Shown here: one piece after another, positions 1 to 8,788 of the stretch | How the letters are laid out: every line of letters begins with the position of its first letter | How positions within the stretch are numbered: the stretch's first letter is position 1 | Translations under genes and position numbers: made by a program | IMG/VR virus record: IMGVR_UViG_3300009503_000086 | Location: 1-30,794 of that record | Length of the DNA: 30,794 nucleotides | Reading direction: 5' to 3' (one strand) | Source of the DNA: a virus | The notes under the pieces: generated by a model | Databases searched by the model: none | What the model was told of the DNA's origin: nothing | What the model saw: only the letters and a program-made list of their open reading frames with translations

Positions 1-17
1 AAACTTGGTATTGCCAT
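1..17 (-). CDS. 5' end of a gene running off the left edge
   Basis: Only the first codons are present, reading MAIPS from an ATG at position 17. An AGGAGG ribosome binding site ends 7 bases upstream, immediately after the stop of the fibre gene. The gene is the next late gene of the operon; a further fibre, lysis or tail protein is possible, but five residues do not allow an assignment. Confidence 0.6.
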
Positions 18-29
18 AATTATACCTCC

Positions 30-995
30 TTAAATGTTATCAATGTATGCTACAAAATCCCATTTGCTGTCTGTGCTATTATAAATAAAACCAAGATACA
101 TAGTTTTACTAATAATAGTTGTAGTGGGAAGTGAAATGTCACCAGCTCTATAAATAGCATTCCACGCCAGTGTCCTTGCAGTTCCGTTATCTTTAATTCT
201 TATAATTAAGGATTGTCCCTGTGTAGGAGTTCCACTTGGAGCGCCAAAAGTTGCATTTTCTGCAAGTGCTGTAATTGTATAAATATCAGTAGTATCACTA
301 TTGGGAGTTGGAGTTGCACTTGAAGTAATTGTTGTTTCTCTTTTAGTGATACGTTTGTTAGTTAAAGTAACTGTGCCAGTTGAAGTTACAAAATTATCAT
401 CACAATACTTCTTATTTGCTACTTGATAATCACTTGTAGGAGCTGACGATGGAGTAACAGGAAATGATGAAAATGTTTTTACTCCTGCAATAGTCTGGTC
501 TCCAAATAGCATTACGCCTTGCTGGTTTTTAACATAGTCACGCTCGTCAGTTATATTAGAGTCTGTTACATAAGTTACTCCGGCACCAACATAAACCTGG
601 GCTAATGAAATTTCATAAGTATTGTCTGATTGAGTTAAGCTTGGTGCACTAGGCGAAGTAGCAGGAGTTCCTGTGAGAACTTCACAGGAAATTTTTCTAT
701 TAGTTAACCTATCTAATCTTAAAACAATTCTATCAATTCTTGGTTTACTAGAATCTGCAGTTTGTAAAGTTTTTGTAAGACTAGCACTATTTTGATACCA
801 AAAGCCATTTATCCATGCTTCTCCAGTTTTAACTGAAACTCCTAGAGTTGGTGGATCAGTTGCAGTAACTTGAAGGCCATATGATATATCTTTAAAAACT
901 CCCGCACTTAAAAATCTTTTAAAAACATCAGAAAAGTCATTTTGGTCGTATGAGGGTGCGGGTGAACCACCAAAAAACCTACTATACTCAGCCAA
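30..995 (-). CDS. putative tail fibre / baseplate protein
   Basis: A 321-residue protein that probably forms part of the tail tip or a fibre contacting the host. Residues about 1-155 resemble the conserved N-terminal part of Firmicutes siphovirus fibre and appendage proteins: an opening MAEYSRFFGG, then an aspartate-rich strand pattern, GEAWINGFWYQN, RIDRIVLRLDR and ITDERDYV. The middle (about 160-205) has the GDQTIAGVKTFSS and KKYCDDNFV segments common in fibre shaft regions. The C-terminal 115 residues are Thr/Ser/Asn-rich and beta-like. The start is TTG, chosen because a GGAGGTGA site lies 6 bases upstream. It overlaps the coiled-coil gene by 8 bases and sits downstream of the Gp37-like gene, as expected for a distal tail part. 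The assignment rests on pattern and position; receptor specificity cannot be read. Confidence 0.7.
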   Translation of the reverse strand: MAEYSRFFGGSPAPSYDQNDFSDVFKRFLSAGVFKDISYGLQVTATDPPTLGVSVKTGEAWINGFWYQNSASLTKTLQTADSSKPRIDRIVLRLDRLTNRKISCEVLTGTPATSPSAPSLTQSDNTYEISLAQVYVGAGVTYVTDSNITDERDYVKNQQGVMLFGDQTIAGVKTFSSFPVTPSSAPTSDYQVANKKYCDDNFVTSTGTVTLTNKRITKRETTITSSATPTPNSDTTDIYTITALAENATFGAPSGTPTQGQSLIIRIKDNGTARTLAWNAIYRAGDISLPTTTIISKTMYLGFIYNSTDSKWDFVAYIDNI

Positions 996-1266
996 TTTGA
1001 CTCACCTCCTGTATAGTTTTTATTTTTTCTTGGATTGTGTTAATTTCTTCAATCATTTTTTTATCTTTTACAATTTTTTTAACTTCTGTAAAAATTGAAT
1101 CTACTTCTTTAATAAGATTGTAGTTTTGTAAAACTAAAACTGCACTTTGGACTGTTTTTAATTCATCCTGTAAACTTTTTAGTTTTAATGTAGCAATTCT
1201 TATATTGTTCTCAGTCCTTTCTATCTCTTTTTGTATTTCTTCAATTTTTCTATTTAAAATTTCCAT
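988..1266 (-). CDS. small coiled-coil tail-region protein
   Basis: A 92-residue protein made almost entirely of charged heptads (Glu, Lys, Ile, Leu), predicted by eye as one or two long alpha-helices forming a coiled coil. It has no signal peptide or membrane segment. The ATG follows an AAGGAGAT site. It lies between the Gp37-like tail protein and the fibre and overlaps the fibre start, so it is part of the tail-tip gene string. A role as a trimerising stalk, fibre chaperone or small structural spacer would fit, but the family is not recognised. Confidence 0.65.
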   Translation of the reverse strand: MEILNRKIEEIQKEIERTENNIRIATLKLKSLQDELKTVQSAVLVLQNYNLIKEVDSIFTEVKKIVKDKKMIEEINTIQEKIKTIQEVSQIG

Positions 1267-1268
1267 TT

Positions 1269-2402
1269 TTATCTCCTTATTTCAGCACTTATATTCTTTT
1301 GACTTAGTTTCAAAAAACCGATTAGATCAGGATATTCTCTACCGACTACTAGTTTATTTTGAATACCCTGTTCTGGTGTAATTTCTTCAGTAACTTCAAT
1401 TATTCTAGTATCAGCTTCAAAAATTCCAGGATATTTAACTGTTATAATATCACCGACATTGAAATCTGTTTCAAACTCAAAAGGTCCTGTAGGTAAATTC
1501 TCAAATTCTATTACTTCTTCTTCACCAAGCTCGACTAGTTTTTCATTACCTCTCTGCGTTAATTTATCAGTTGTATCTAGGTCTCTTGCATCTACAAAAA
1601 ACTCTCTCCTGTCTAAATTTGTATAAGTTAGCCCATCTTTAGTTACTTTTTGCACAGTCCTTAGTTCTGCTTCACCTTGACCTCCTACATAAGCTACAGT
1701 TTTAGAATCAATTCTTGTTTTTTTATAGCCGATAAGCTTTATATTACCAAATTCTGGGCTAAATACTACAACACTATTTACACCATTTCCCCAGCTTCTA
1801 TCAAGTCCTTGTAGAACTCTAAATTTAAATTTTTTATTAGAACTATCAAAAGTAACAGTCCAACCAAGCCCTGAAGCTAAACTTAAATCTTCAAGTATCT
1901 CAGCAATGCTTTGAAATCTTGCATCGTATTTAACACTTGCGCCCCTTTCCTGATCAGGCTCAAGTTCTAAAAAACTATAATTTCTATCAGTATCAGAAGA
2001 AGAAATACAATTTACATCAACGTAGTGTCTCATAAGAGTCTCAGCTATACCACTTTGGCTATCATAGCCATTACCGCTATCGGTTCCGTATAGAGCCAAC
2101 CTTTCAGCTAAAATTCCATCAAGTCCTCTTCCTGTTATGTCCCAAGCCTCCGACAGTTTGCCCTCACCACTAAGTTCAATTTCTTTGCTTTCAATTATAC
2201 CCTCTCTCACAAAATTCACACCTTTTCTAAGCTGTATAATATAACCTAACTGCAAATAATCAGCTGTAGTTTTGTAGCGGTTAATCTTTAGCTCAAAACT
2301 GTCTACTGTTCTGTATCTTATATTCCATCTAAGATATTCATAATCGTCTACTATTTTCACAATATTAAAATTTGTATCGTAAACATATAAATCATAACTC
2401 AT
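1269..2402 (-). CDS. Gp37-like tail-associated protein (ReqiPepy6 Gp37 / Tal-like family)
   Basis: A 377-residue tail-tip protein of the Gp37-like group, related in position and fold to tail-associated hub proteins. Visible markers are the N-terminal LYVYDTNFNIVKIVDDYEYL strand pattern, GRGLDGILAERLAL (about residues 91-105), a central segment with LEDLSLASGLGW, and the C-terminal GDIITVKYPGI. These recur in proteins that form the hub below the Dit ring. It follows the Dit gene after a 5-base gap, the classical order tape measure, Dit, hub. No peptidase or lysozyme domain is visible, so it seems structural only. The ribosome binding site is weak (GGGG about 10 bases upstream), so coupling to the preceding gene is likely. 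Confidence 0.75.
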   Translation of the reverse strand: MSYDLYVYDTNFNIVKIVDDYEYLRWNIRYRTVDSFELKINRYKTTADYLQLGYIIQLRKGVNFVREGIIESKEIELSGEGKLSEAWDITGRGLDGILAERLALYGTDSGNGYDSQSGIAETLMRHYVDVNCISSSDTDRNYSFLELEPDQERGASVKYDARFQSIAEILEDLSLASGLGWTVTFDSSNKKFKFRVLQGLDRSWGNGVNSVVVFSPEFGNIKLIGYKKTRIDSKTVAYVGGQGEAELRTVQKVTKDGLTYTNLDRREFFVDARDLDTTDKLTQRGNEKLVELGEEEVIEFENLPTGPFEFETDFNVGDIITVKYPGIFEADTRIIEVTEEITPEQGIQNKLVVGREYPDLIGFLKLSQKNISAEIRR

Positions 2403-2407
2403 AACTT

Positions 2408-3256
2408 TTAAACCCCACTATAACGATTATAAAAAAGTATTTGACAATATGAGTTGTCACCTTCAAAAGATGCTAAATACCGAACCTGATTGCCCCCAGG
2501 AATTAATTGCCAAAAAACACTATCCGGATCAACATATTCAAAGGCATCTGAATAATTGCCTCCCGAATAAATTTGAACTGATTTATTACCAAAAGCAGTA
2601 TTTATTATCAATATTTCACCATCAGCAATGTCTTTAGTTACAGATATAGTTTCATTAGTTGTTAAATTTACAATTTCAGGATCGTTAACTTCACCATGAA
2701 ACATTATAGTAACAGGTGTATTTACATTACCTTCGTTAGTAATTGTTATTAGGCTTGTAACTGTACCAAAACTAATTGGAAAGCTAAACGGAAAAGATAA
2801 TCCACCTGAAAAACCAACTAAAATTTTCTCTATTTGAGTTGATTCATACCAAAATGGATTGGGTGCTAAAAATTGAATTATTGATTGTTGATATGTTGGT
2901 CCTAAACCTTTTCCATCCTGAAATACTATTTCGAGTGGGATACAATCTAAACAATAAGCTGAACCACTGTCATCTTCCCAAACCAGCGTGCCTAAACCAT
3001 ATTTAGGATTGAAATGTTGGTGGACTGTTCTTCTTCTATTAAACAATTCTTGTCTATCAGCGCCAAGTATATAAAATTCTACCGTTACTGTTCTTGGGTC
3101 AAATAAAGTATCGATATACGTTTCACCGTCTTGGTATGGTGCTTTTATTAACTGATGCGTTACAGGTATATCGCCAAAACCTGAAAGATTAAAAACATGA
3201 TAATATTCTTGAAAAATAAATGTTTCGTTATTTGCATTTTTAAAACTAAGTTTCAT
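2408..3256 (-). CDS. distal tail protein (Dit / phage tail family protein)
   Basis: A 282-residue Dit-type protein, expected to form the hexameric ring that joins the tail tube to the tip complex. The family pattern is clear: an early strand-rich N-terminal domain, a PYQDGETYIDTLFDPRTV segment (about residues 40-57), the RRRTVHQHFNPKYGLGTL helix-strand (about 75-92), and the LAPNPFWYES motif near residue 130 that ends the first domain. The remainder is a beta-rich galectin-like C-terminal half. Its ATG overlaps the tape-measure stop by ATGA, giving translational coupling. The position directly after the tape measure supports the call. Confidence 0.85.
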   Translation of the reverse strand: MKLSFKNANNETFIFQEYYHVFNLSGFGDIPVTHQLIKAPYQDGETYIDTLFDPRTVTVEFYILGADRQELFNRRRTVHQHFNPKYGLGTLVWEDDSGSAYCLDCIPLEIVFQDGKGLGPTYQQSIIQFLAPNPFWYESTQIEKILVGFSGGLSFPFSFPISFGTVTSLITITNEGNVNTPVTIMFHGEVNDPEIVNLTTNETISVTKDIADGEILIINTAFGNKSVQIYSGGNYSDAFEYVDPDSVFWQLIPGGNQVRYLASFEGDNSYCQILFYNRYSGV

Positions 3257-6114
3257 AACCCCACCCTACTAACTAATTGTCTAGAAATTAAATCTAACTG
3301 CCTTCTTATTTCACTTTCTGTTAATTGTGCTGTAGTAGTTATATTTACATTTTGCACAATATTAGGTCCTGACGTTGTAACCGGTTTAGCCCTACCTAAA
3401 GGGGTGTTAGCTAAATTCCAAACTAACCTTAAAGCTTGTCTAGAATTTAATACAACTTCAGGTGGATGTAACACAGCAGGTACTTCACCTGCACCAGTAA
3501 CATACTTTCCACTTTGAGCCAGTAATCCACCTTGACTCATAAACAAGCCACCTTCTCTTGACATTACTTTAGTCCAAATATGAATCACCTTGTCTTTAAG
3601 ACTTTCAAGCCAACTTTTAACATTGTTAATACCTTTTTCTGCGTCACTGGTATCTACTTTTATTTTAGGTTCTACCGGAGTATTATGAACATCTAACATT
3701 TTCATTTTCAGGATATACATATCTGTGCTCATACCTTCAGTTTGTGTTTGAAAATGTATACCCATTTCACTAGCTTTTGCCATCATTTCAGCTGCGCTAA
3801 AGCCAAATTGACTAGCTAAATCTATAAAACTCGAAATACCTTGATTTGCTGCTTTTCTAAGTTCAGTCTCAATATTTATACCTGCATTTTGAGCATAAGT
3901 CGTAATAGCCCATGTTCGTATTCCAAAATCATCAGCTAATTGCATAAAACTATCTATTCCGTTTTTAGCTGCTGCAGTAAGTGCTTGTTGTATTTGGTCA
4001 CGAGTAAGATTTGCTTGAAGAGCAATCTGGCCCGAAGAAAAACCAAATTGGTTAGCCATTTTAACAAATCCATCTGCTGATATTTTACCTAAATTTAAGT
4101 ATTCTAGTCCTAATTCTATAGCTTTTAATCGAGCCTGTTCTTTCATATCTGTAGATGTTTGTTCAGCTGTATAAACCTGATAAAGTGAAGATAGATAATC
4201 TTGGGCACTGGAATCTGCTTTAGCTGTTGCTTCAGCTAATTGGGCATTTAATTCAGCTAACCTTTGTTTGCTTTGTGCATCGGATAAACCAACTACAACA
4301 GTGTCCCCAGTAAGTTTTATGCCTTCAGTTCTTATTTCGTTCAGCCTCTTCTCAGTTTCAGCCAATTGGTTTTGGACTGCAAAGTATCCTGCATTTGCAG
4401 TATCCCCCTGTGCAATATATTCATTTAATTGACCTTGTAAGTCACGTTGTTTTTCAAGTAATTCATTATATTCTGAATTTGTCTGTAAGTATCTATTCAA
4501 TGCTTCATCATTTTCAACTACTTTTTTAACTTTAGCGCCCTTGACGTTAGTTATTTCTTTCTCAATTTTTACAACTTCATTCAAAGCTTCCTTATACTCA
4601 GTTTCAGCACGATTCATTTCATCATTTGCATTAACATTATCAAATATCTGTTTAATTAAATTATCAAAAGCTTGACGCAGTTTGTCAGTGTTTGATGCAG
4701 CATCTTGTGCTGCATCTCCCATATTTTCTACAGATTCCTTTGCATTATTCATTGGTGGTACTAAATTTCCAGCTTTATCAGTTACGTACCCCAAAGATTC
4801 AGCAAATTGACTAGTAAGTTCTGTAGCTTTTTCCTTAGTATAACCTTCACTTTCTAAACTTTGTCTGTATTCTTCAATTTTCTTAGTTGCCACTTCCAAA
4901 CCTGTCGAAGATTCTTGCGTAGCTTTAGTAGATTCTTGCGTAGCTTTAGAAAAGCTGAACAAATTTTGTATAAGTTTTCCATAGTATGGTGGATATAAAG
5001 TTATAACCTGAATAAGTTCAGTTAAAGTCTGGCTCCAGCTTTTAGTTCCATGTGCAGCATTTACAAAACTATTAGTTACATTACTTAAACCTTTAGACAA
5101 ACCTAAAAGTACTGCTGCTACACTGGCATACCCAGCAAATGTTAAAACCGATGATGCATTTAAAGCAAGCATAGCAGTCCTCAACTTTGAAATTGTTATA
5201 ATCATCTGGCCTAAACCTGAAAGTATTGGGGGTATTCCTGCTGTTACAGCCCCAAAAGTTACTACAAGTTTTTTTTGCTCATCGCTTAAATTGCTAAACC
5301 AAGTAACTACATTTTTTAACACTCCTACGACATTTAAAAAAGTTGGTATCATTTGTTTACCTAAGTCCACCAGAAGCATATTAAACTGTTCTTTCAAAAC
5401 TCTTAACTGGTTTGCAGGTGATTCTATAGTTCTTGCCATATCACCTTGTGCTTTTTGGGTTGCTTCCATTATAACATTATAACGTGCCAAAATTTTCTGT
5501 TGTTCTGTTAACTGGTCACCTTGCTTGATTAATCCGTTAGTTAGTGCCCAATGCTGAACTGTAGTGTCATTTACAACTATACCTAATCTCTTTAGAGGTT
5601 CAACTTCGCCTGATATACCTGCCTGCAATTTTTCAAAAGCTTCCCAAGGCTGTAAATTATAGAAACTAGCCATATCGTAAGCCAGTTGTGTTAAACTTTT
5701 AGCCATATCATAAGCCTGTTGCTCACCTAAACCCATAGACGAAAGCATTACGTTAAAAGTTCCAACATTTTTTCTAACTTCATACTCGTTCAACCCTAAA
5801 CTATCCCTAAGCTCCTGGCTCCATTGTCTTGCAGCATCTGCCATATTACCCATTGAAACTTCAAAAAGATTTTCGGATTCTACAGTATCCATAGCCATTT
5901 CTAATGCTTTCTTACCAATTAAAGCCAGAGGCGTAGTAATAGCAGCAGACATCATAAGACCTATATCTCGCATTTCTTTTCCAACTTTTTCAAAATTCTG
6001 TGCTATGTTTTTAGTAGTAGTTTTTGTTTGTGACTGTGCTTGCTTTAATGCTTGCTCCAATTTAGTTGGGTCAGCATTTAAAAGCAATAGTAACTCTCCA
6101 ATATTTAATGCCAC
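3253..6114 (-). CDS. tail tape measure protein
   Basis: A 953-residue protein that sets tail length and is probably ejected with the DNA. The N-terminus is helical (TKTTTKNIAQNFEKVGKEMR), followed by a hydrophobic stretch at about 52-75 and a large hydrophobic region at about 285-345 that could span membranes. A charged coiled-coil section covers about 510-625. Residues about 680-790 hold tandem repeats containing FGF/FGI motifs. The C-terminus has the Gly-rich GGLLAQSGKYVTGAGEVP and LHPPEVVLNSRQALRL segments common at the ends of tape measures. The start is GTG, overlapping the chaperone stop (TAGTG), with GGAGG 10 bases upstream. It is the largest tail gene and follows the frameshift chaperones, as expected. 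Confidence 0.95.
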   Translation of the reverse strand: MALNIGELLLLLNADPTKLEQALKQAQSQTKTTTKNIAQNFEKVGKEMRDIGLMMSAAITTPLALIGKKALEMAMDTVESENLFEVSMGNMADAARQWSQELRDSLGLNEYEVRKNVGTFNVMLSSMGLGEQQAYDMAKSLTQLAYDMASFYNLQPWEAFEKLQAGISGEVEPLKRLGIVVNDTTVQHWALTNGLIKQGDQLTEQQKILARYNVIMEATQKAQGDMARTIESPANQLRVLKEQFNMLLVDLGKQMIPTFLNVVGVLKNVVTWFSNLSDEQKKLVVTFGAVTAGIPPILSGLGQMIITISKLRTAMLALNASSVLTFAGYASVAAVLLGLSKGLSNVTNSFVNAAHGTKSWSQTLTELIQVITLYPPYYGKLIQNLFSFSKATQESTKATQESSTGLEVATKKIEEYRQSLESEGYTKEKATELTSQFAESLGYVTDKAGNLVPPMNNAKESVENMGDAAQDAASNTDKLRQAFDNLIKQIFDNVNANDEMNRAETEYKEALNEVVKIEKEITNVKGAKVKKVVENDEALNRYLQTNSEYNELLEKQRDLQGQLNEYIAQGDTANAGYFAVQNQLAETEKRLNEIRTEGIKLTGDTVVVGLSDAQSKQRLAELNAQLAEATAKADSSAQDYLSSLYQVYTAEQTSTDMKEQARLKAIELGLEYLNLGKISADGFVKMANQFGFSSGQIALQANLTRDQIQQALTAAAKNGIDSFMQLADDFGIRTWAITTYAQNAGINIETELRKAANQGISSFIDLASQFGFSAAEMMAKASEMGIHFQTQTEGMSTDMYILKMKMLDVHNTPVEPKIKVDTSDAEKGINNVKSWLESLKDKVIHIWTKVMSREGGLFMSQGGLLAQSGKYVTGAGEVPAVLHPPEVVLNSRQALRLVWNLANTPLGRAKPVTTSGPNIVQNVNITTTAQLTESEIRRQLDLISRQLVSRVGL
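3745..4080 (-). repeat. tandem ~38-residue repeats inside the tape measure
   Basis: Three consecutive protein repeats of about 36-40 residues can be aligned in the tape measure C-terminal half. Each begins near an (I/M)x-LA/AN-x-FGF/FGI core and passes through an Ala/Gln-rich helix toward an IDSF/ISSF-type end; the third copy drifts before its end. Tape-measure length scales with tail length, so repeat gain or loss here would be a direct way of changing it. The DNA copies have diverged enough that no long exact repeat is seen. Confidence 0.5.
4911..4950 (-). repeat. short tandem duplication in the tape-measure gene (ATQES x2)
   Basis: Two adjacent copies of an 18-base in-frame unit encode KATQEST followed by KATQESS. 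The copies are nearly identical at the DNA level, suggesting a recent slippage duplication in the charged linker after the hydrophobic region. Confidence 0.6.
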
Positions 6115-6820
6115 TAATGCTTAACCTCCTGACGTTTTTGTTCTACTAATTCCATAACTTTTATCTGCCTCAATATTTCTCTAGGTTTACCGTGTTGTAT
6201 AGCTATGGCCATTTTAATGTCGTCTCTCTTTCGCTTTTCGATTAACTCTAAATGTTTCTCAATCTGCAAAAGCGTAAAGTTTCTAAGCACATCCTCAATA
6301 CTTTTAAACCCATATTCTTTCATTAAAAGTTCACAAGCGCTAAACAAATCTAACCCTCCTTCTCCTTCTTCTTGGTTAGTTCGGGTTGCTTTTTCCAAAT
6401 TGGAAAAAAAGGACTAAACATCCTCTTAATTTCATCTTTGTTTGTCTCAACTAAATCACTAATAATTACACCCAGCTGGCTTGGCATAAGGTTGTCCTTT
6501 AAAAACTGAAAATCAGTTTCTGCAAGTTCTGAATTATTTTCTGTTTTAAGGATGTATTTCAAGTATTCATTTATATCTCCAACTTCTGAAATTAACGTTA
6601 AAATTAATGCTGAAACCTGTGCAGGATCAGGTTTGTTAAAGTCCATATTCATAATTAAAACTGATATGGACATATTTTTAGACATTGCCTGATTTAATGC
6701 CTTTGATAAAAGATTTGCCAACTTAATTAAGTTATAGGCTGATAAAGGCTTTTGTATATATTTTTTATCACCAATACTATATACTTTAGGCTCAGGTAAA
6801 AAGATTTCTTCATTATTCAT
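6114..6820 (-). CDS. tail assembly chaperone, -1 frameshift product (gpGT-like)
   Basis: Predicted long chaperone form made by a -1 slip on a T7 run. Residues 1-139 come from the upstream frame and 96 residues from the downstream frame, giving about 235 aa ending in VKH. This is the usual arrangement just before a tape measure in long-tailed phages: the short form and the fused form together bind the tape measure and recruit tail tube subunits. The downstream frame (open to 6114) has no independent ribosome binding site and only a TTG near its beginning, so it is more likely expressed by frameshifting. The downstream part is helical and charged (FSACELLMKEYGFKSIEDVL). The frame relation and heptamer are read directly; use of the site is inferred. 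Confidence 0.75.
6350..6820 (-). CDS. tail assembly chaperone, short form (gpG-like)
   Basis: A 156-residue protein ending in a Lys/Glu-rich tail (KKKEKEG). It lies between the major tail protein and the tape measure, the fixed position of the first tail assembly chaperone. The sequence is mostly helical with a conserved-looking core YNLIKLANLLSKALNQAM (about residues 29-46) and ends after the slippery stretch if no frameshift occurs. The ATG at 6820 follows AAGGTGATG. It is not a virion part in known systems. Sequence similarity cannot be checked here, so the call rests on size, order and the frameshift signal. Confidence 0.8.
   Translation of the reverse strand: MNNEEIFLPEPKVYSIGDKKYIQKPLSAYNLIKLANLLSKALNQAMSKNMSISVLIMNMDFNKPDPAQVSALILTLISEVGDINEYLKYILKTENNSELAETDFQFLKDNLMPSQLGVIISDLVETNKDEIKRMFSPFFPIWKKQPELTKKKEKEG
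6389..6410 (-). promoter_or_regulatory. programmed -1 ribosomal frameshift signal (T TTT TTT) with hairpin
   Basis: On the minus strand the codons of the short chaperone read CCT TTT TTT CCA, so the seven T residues at 6410-6404 form a canonical X XXY YYZ heptamer (T TTT TTT) in the correct phase. A -1 slip continues as TCC AAT TTG GAA into the downstream open frame without meeting a stop. An inverted repeat (TTTTTCC then AATTT then GGAAAAA) overlaps and follows the heptamer. A second, weaker candidate is G AAA AAG at about 6395-6389. Confidence 0.75.
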
Positions 6821-6857
6821 TTACATCACCTTTACTTATAAAGTTATTTATTTATGT

Positions 6858-7247
6858 TTATGGGTTTTTACTTAACACACCATCACCGTCAAAGTCACAG
6901 CTAACAGCTACAACATCCCCCAAAGTTGCATCAATAGTTAAGTTTGGCCAGCAATATCCATAATAATATGCTGTTGAATTATTAGCATCTGGATAAATAT
7001 AGATTCTCTGTTTATTAGCACCTGTAGCTGCTGTAAATAAATCATTAGATGCAGTATCCATATAACCTGCAAAAGATCCAGACCAGCTAATAATTCCCTT
7101 TAACTGTGTTCTCCAGCTATCACCCATTACTGTATCTTCTGCTAAATCTCTATCAATTGAGATATGCCATTCTGTTAGCTCAGTAATTTGGGTAGCTGTA
7201 TTTTCACCCATATAAACTACTCCATTTTTACCGTGTAGTGTCGCCAT
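6858..7247 (-). CDS. major tail tube protein
   Basis: A 129-residue tail tube subunit. Visible features are an N-terminal MATLHGKNGVVYMG, a central LTEWHISIDRDLAEDTVMGD strand pair, the SWSGSFAGYMDT motif (about residues 55-66) that recurs in compact tail tube proteins, and a C-terminal strand ending in CDFDGDGVL. It is short for the family but fits compact versions. The ATG has GGGAGG upstream. Its start lies inside the 3' end of the glycosyltransferase gene (31-base overlap), which suggests that gene was added between the connector genes and the tail genes. It sits just upstream of the chaperone pair, the expected order. Confidence 0.85.
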   Translation of the reverse strand: MATLHGKNGVVYMGENTATQITELTEWHISIDRDLAEDTVMGDSWRTQLKGIISWSGSFAGYMDTASNDLFTAATGANKQRIYIYPDANNSTAYYYGYCWPNLTIDATLGDVVAVSCDFDGDGVLSKNP

Positions 7248-8254
7248 ATTGATTCCTCCCTTTCACTTAAATTTTTTAATAATATATTAACCCTTGCATC
7301 AAAGGTTTGCCTTAAAGCTATCTGCCTAGCTTTTTCAGCTTTAGCAAATCTTTCGCCTTCGTTATCAAGGTAATGCCTAATCTTTTGTTCTAAATCATTT
7401 GAATTTTCAAAGTATTCAATACTATCGCCAAATAAATTTATAACTTCTTGTCTTTTATCGCAAATTTGAAAAGTTCCACACGCAGAAAGCTCGAAAGTTC
7501 TAGGATTAGCTGAATACGCATAAGGGTGCGCTCTGTGTAAATTAAGACCAATTTTAGCACCATTATAAAATTTTACGGAAGCATCATTGGTAATAATTTT
7601 AGACAGTGTATATTTTCTTAATGGACTATTCCTTCTAAGCTTCCAAGTACCTAAAATTTTTAAATTTATCCCATCCCAATTAACTTTCTCTAAAAGTTTA
7701 ACTCTGTCTTCATATCCAGTTCCAATAAAAATTACATCGGATTTAAATTCATCGCTAACTTCGACTTTCTTATGTCTTTCAGGATCACAAGCTTTAGGTA
7801 AATAGCAGGTATTTACATTAACTTTTCTAAATTTCTCTAAACTAGCTACATCATCTACAAAACAAACTCTCAAAAATTTAGCTAAAAATATTTGTTTATC
7901 ATCATCATACGGGCATTCTGTAAATATCCAAGCTGTTTTAAAACCTGCTCTGTTTAAAGCAATTAAAGCGTTAGGATGAAAAAACAATCCAGATATAATC
8001 AAAATCCAATCAGGTTCAAAAACAAATGCTTCATAAACTATATCCGCACTTGCCAATTCAGATATATTCTGCCAGCTATAAGGTTTATCTTTATCCAATA
8101 ACCGTTTTAACGCTTCTTTATGATAAACTGCTCTACTAGCCAAATCATAAACTTTTAAGTTTATGTCAGACCTTCTCTCTAAAGCTTTTTTATATCCTTC
8201 GCCCACATCTCTTGTCGACATAGCTTCTGCAGGTAAAACTAAAAGTATTTTCAT
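7217..8254 (-). CDS. CgeB-like glycosyltransferase
   Basis: A 345-residue GT-B type glycosyltransferase resembling the CgeB / spore maturation protein group. The first half begins with MKILLVLPAE (Rossmann strand) and contains FHPNALIALNRAGFKTAWIF (about 92-111). The second half has FIGTGYEDR (176-184), a KIGLNLHRAHP segment (about 234-244) and the nucleotide-sugar-binding-like NPRTFELSACG (250-260), typical of this group. It starts with ATG overlapping the methyltransferase stop (ATGA) and ends inside the tail tube gene. It probably transfers a sugar to a protein or glycan; the acceptor is unknown. The tight packing with structural genes hints at a virion protein acceptor. Confidence 0.75.
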   Translation of the reverse strand: MKILLVLPAEAMSTRDVGEGYKKALERRSDINLKVYDLASRAVYHKEALKRLLDKDKPYSWQNISELASADIVYEAFVFEPDWILIISGLFFHPNALIALNRAGFKTAWIFTECPYDDDKQIFLAKFLRVCFVDDVASLEKFRKVNVNTCYLPKACDPERHKKVEVSDEFKSDVIFIGTGYEDRVKLLEKVNWDGINLKILGTWKLRRNSPLRKYTLSKIITNDASVKFYNGAKIGLNLHRAHPYAYSANPRTFELSACGTFQICDKRQEVINLFGDSIEYFENSNDLEQKIRHYLDNEGERFAKAEKARQIALRQTFDARVNILLKNLSEREESIWRHYTVKME

Positions 8255-8787
8255 TTATTCTCCTCACCTACAATAATTTTTTTATTTTTGCTAGTTTTAA
8301 CTTGAGGCTTATAAGCTGTAGCCCAAATACCTCCACCCCAAGGTTGATTAGTCGGCCCGTCTAAAATAATTTCAACATCTCTAAAACTAGCAAGTAAATA
8401 ACTTAATCCATCTGGCATAAAACGCCAATAATCTTTGTATTGGTCTGTACCGTGAATTTCCCAACAAGTGTGCGTAGTAACAATAAATAAACCATTAGGT
8501 TTTAAAACTCTAAAAATTTCATCTATCGCTTTTTTAGGTTCGTCTATATGCTCTAATGCTTCCAACAACAGCGCTAACCCCACAGAATTATCTTCTAGTG
8601 GAATATTTTTTACATCTGTTACAACTTCAACATCTCCCCATTGATATAAATCTAACGTATGATAATCTTTGCCTTCAAAAAGTTTTCTTACAGAAGCATC
8701 CCAGCCTGAACAAAATTCCCAAATAGGTTCTTCCCAAGTTAAACTTTCAATTTTTGTTTTTACAAAATCTATAACTTTATCTCTCAT
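8251..8787 (-). CDS. class I SAM-dependent methyltransferase (Methyltransf_11-like)
   Basis: A 178-residue protein with a Rossmann-type methyltransferase core. It shows a motif I region EFCSGWDASV (about residues 24-33, less Gly-rich than usual), an acidic strand LDLYQW (45-50), a motif IV-like LALLLEALEHI (71-81) and RVLKPNGLFIVTTH (93-106), all typical of small-molecule or sugar/protein O- or N-methyltransferases. No DPPY motif is present, so it is not a DNA amino-methyltransferase. It is coupled by ATGA to the following glycosyltransferase, so a joint sugar transfer and methylation pathway is plausible. The TRD-like C-terminus is short and the substrate is unknown. Confidence 0.75.
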   Translation of the reverse strand: MRDKVIDFVKTKIESLTWEEPIWEFCSGWDASVRKLFEGKDYHTLDLYQWGDVEVVTDVKNIPLEDNSVGLALLLEALEHIDEPKKAIDEIFRVLKPNGLFIVTTHTCWEIHGTDQYKDYWRFMPDGLSYLLASFRDVEIILDGPTNQPWGGGIWATAYKPQVKTSKNKKIIVGEENK

Positions 8788-8788
8788 A

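Noticed and set aside
6114-6398. Independent 94-aa gene starting with TTG at 6398
   Set aside because: There is no ribosome binding site, and the upstream gene has a correct -1 slip site leading into this frame; it is treated as part of the fused chaperone.
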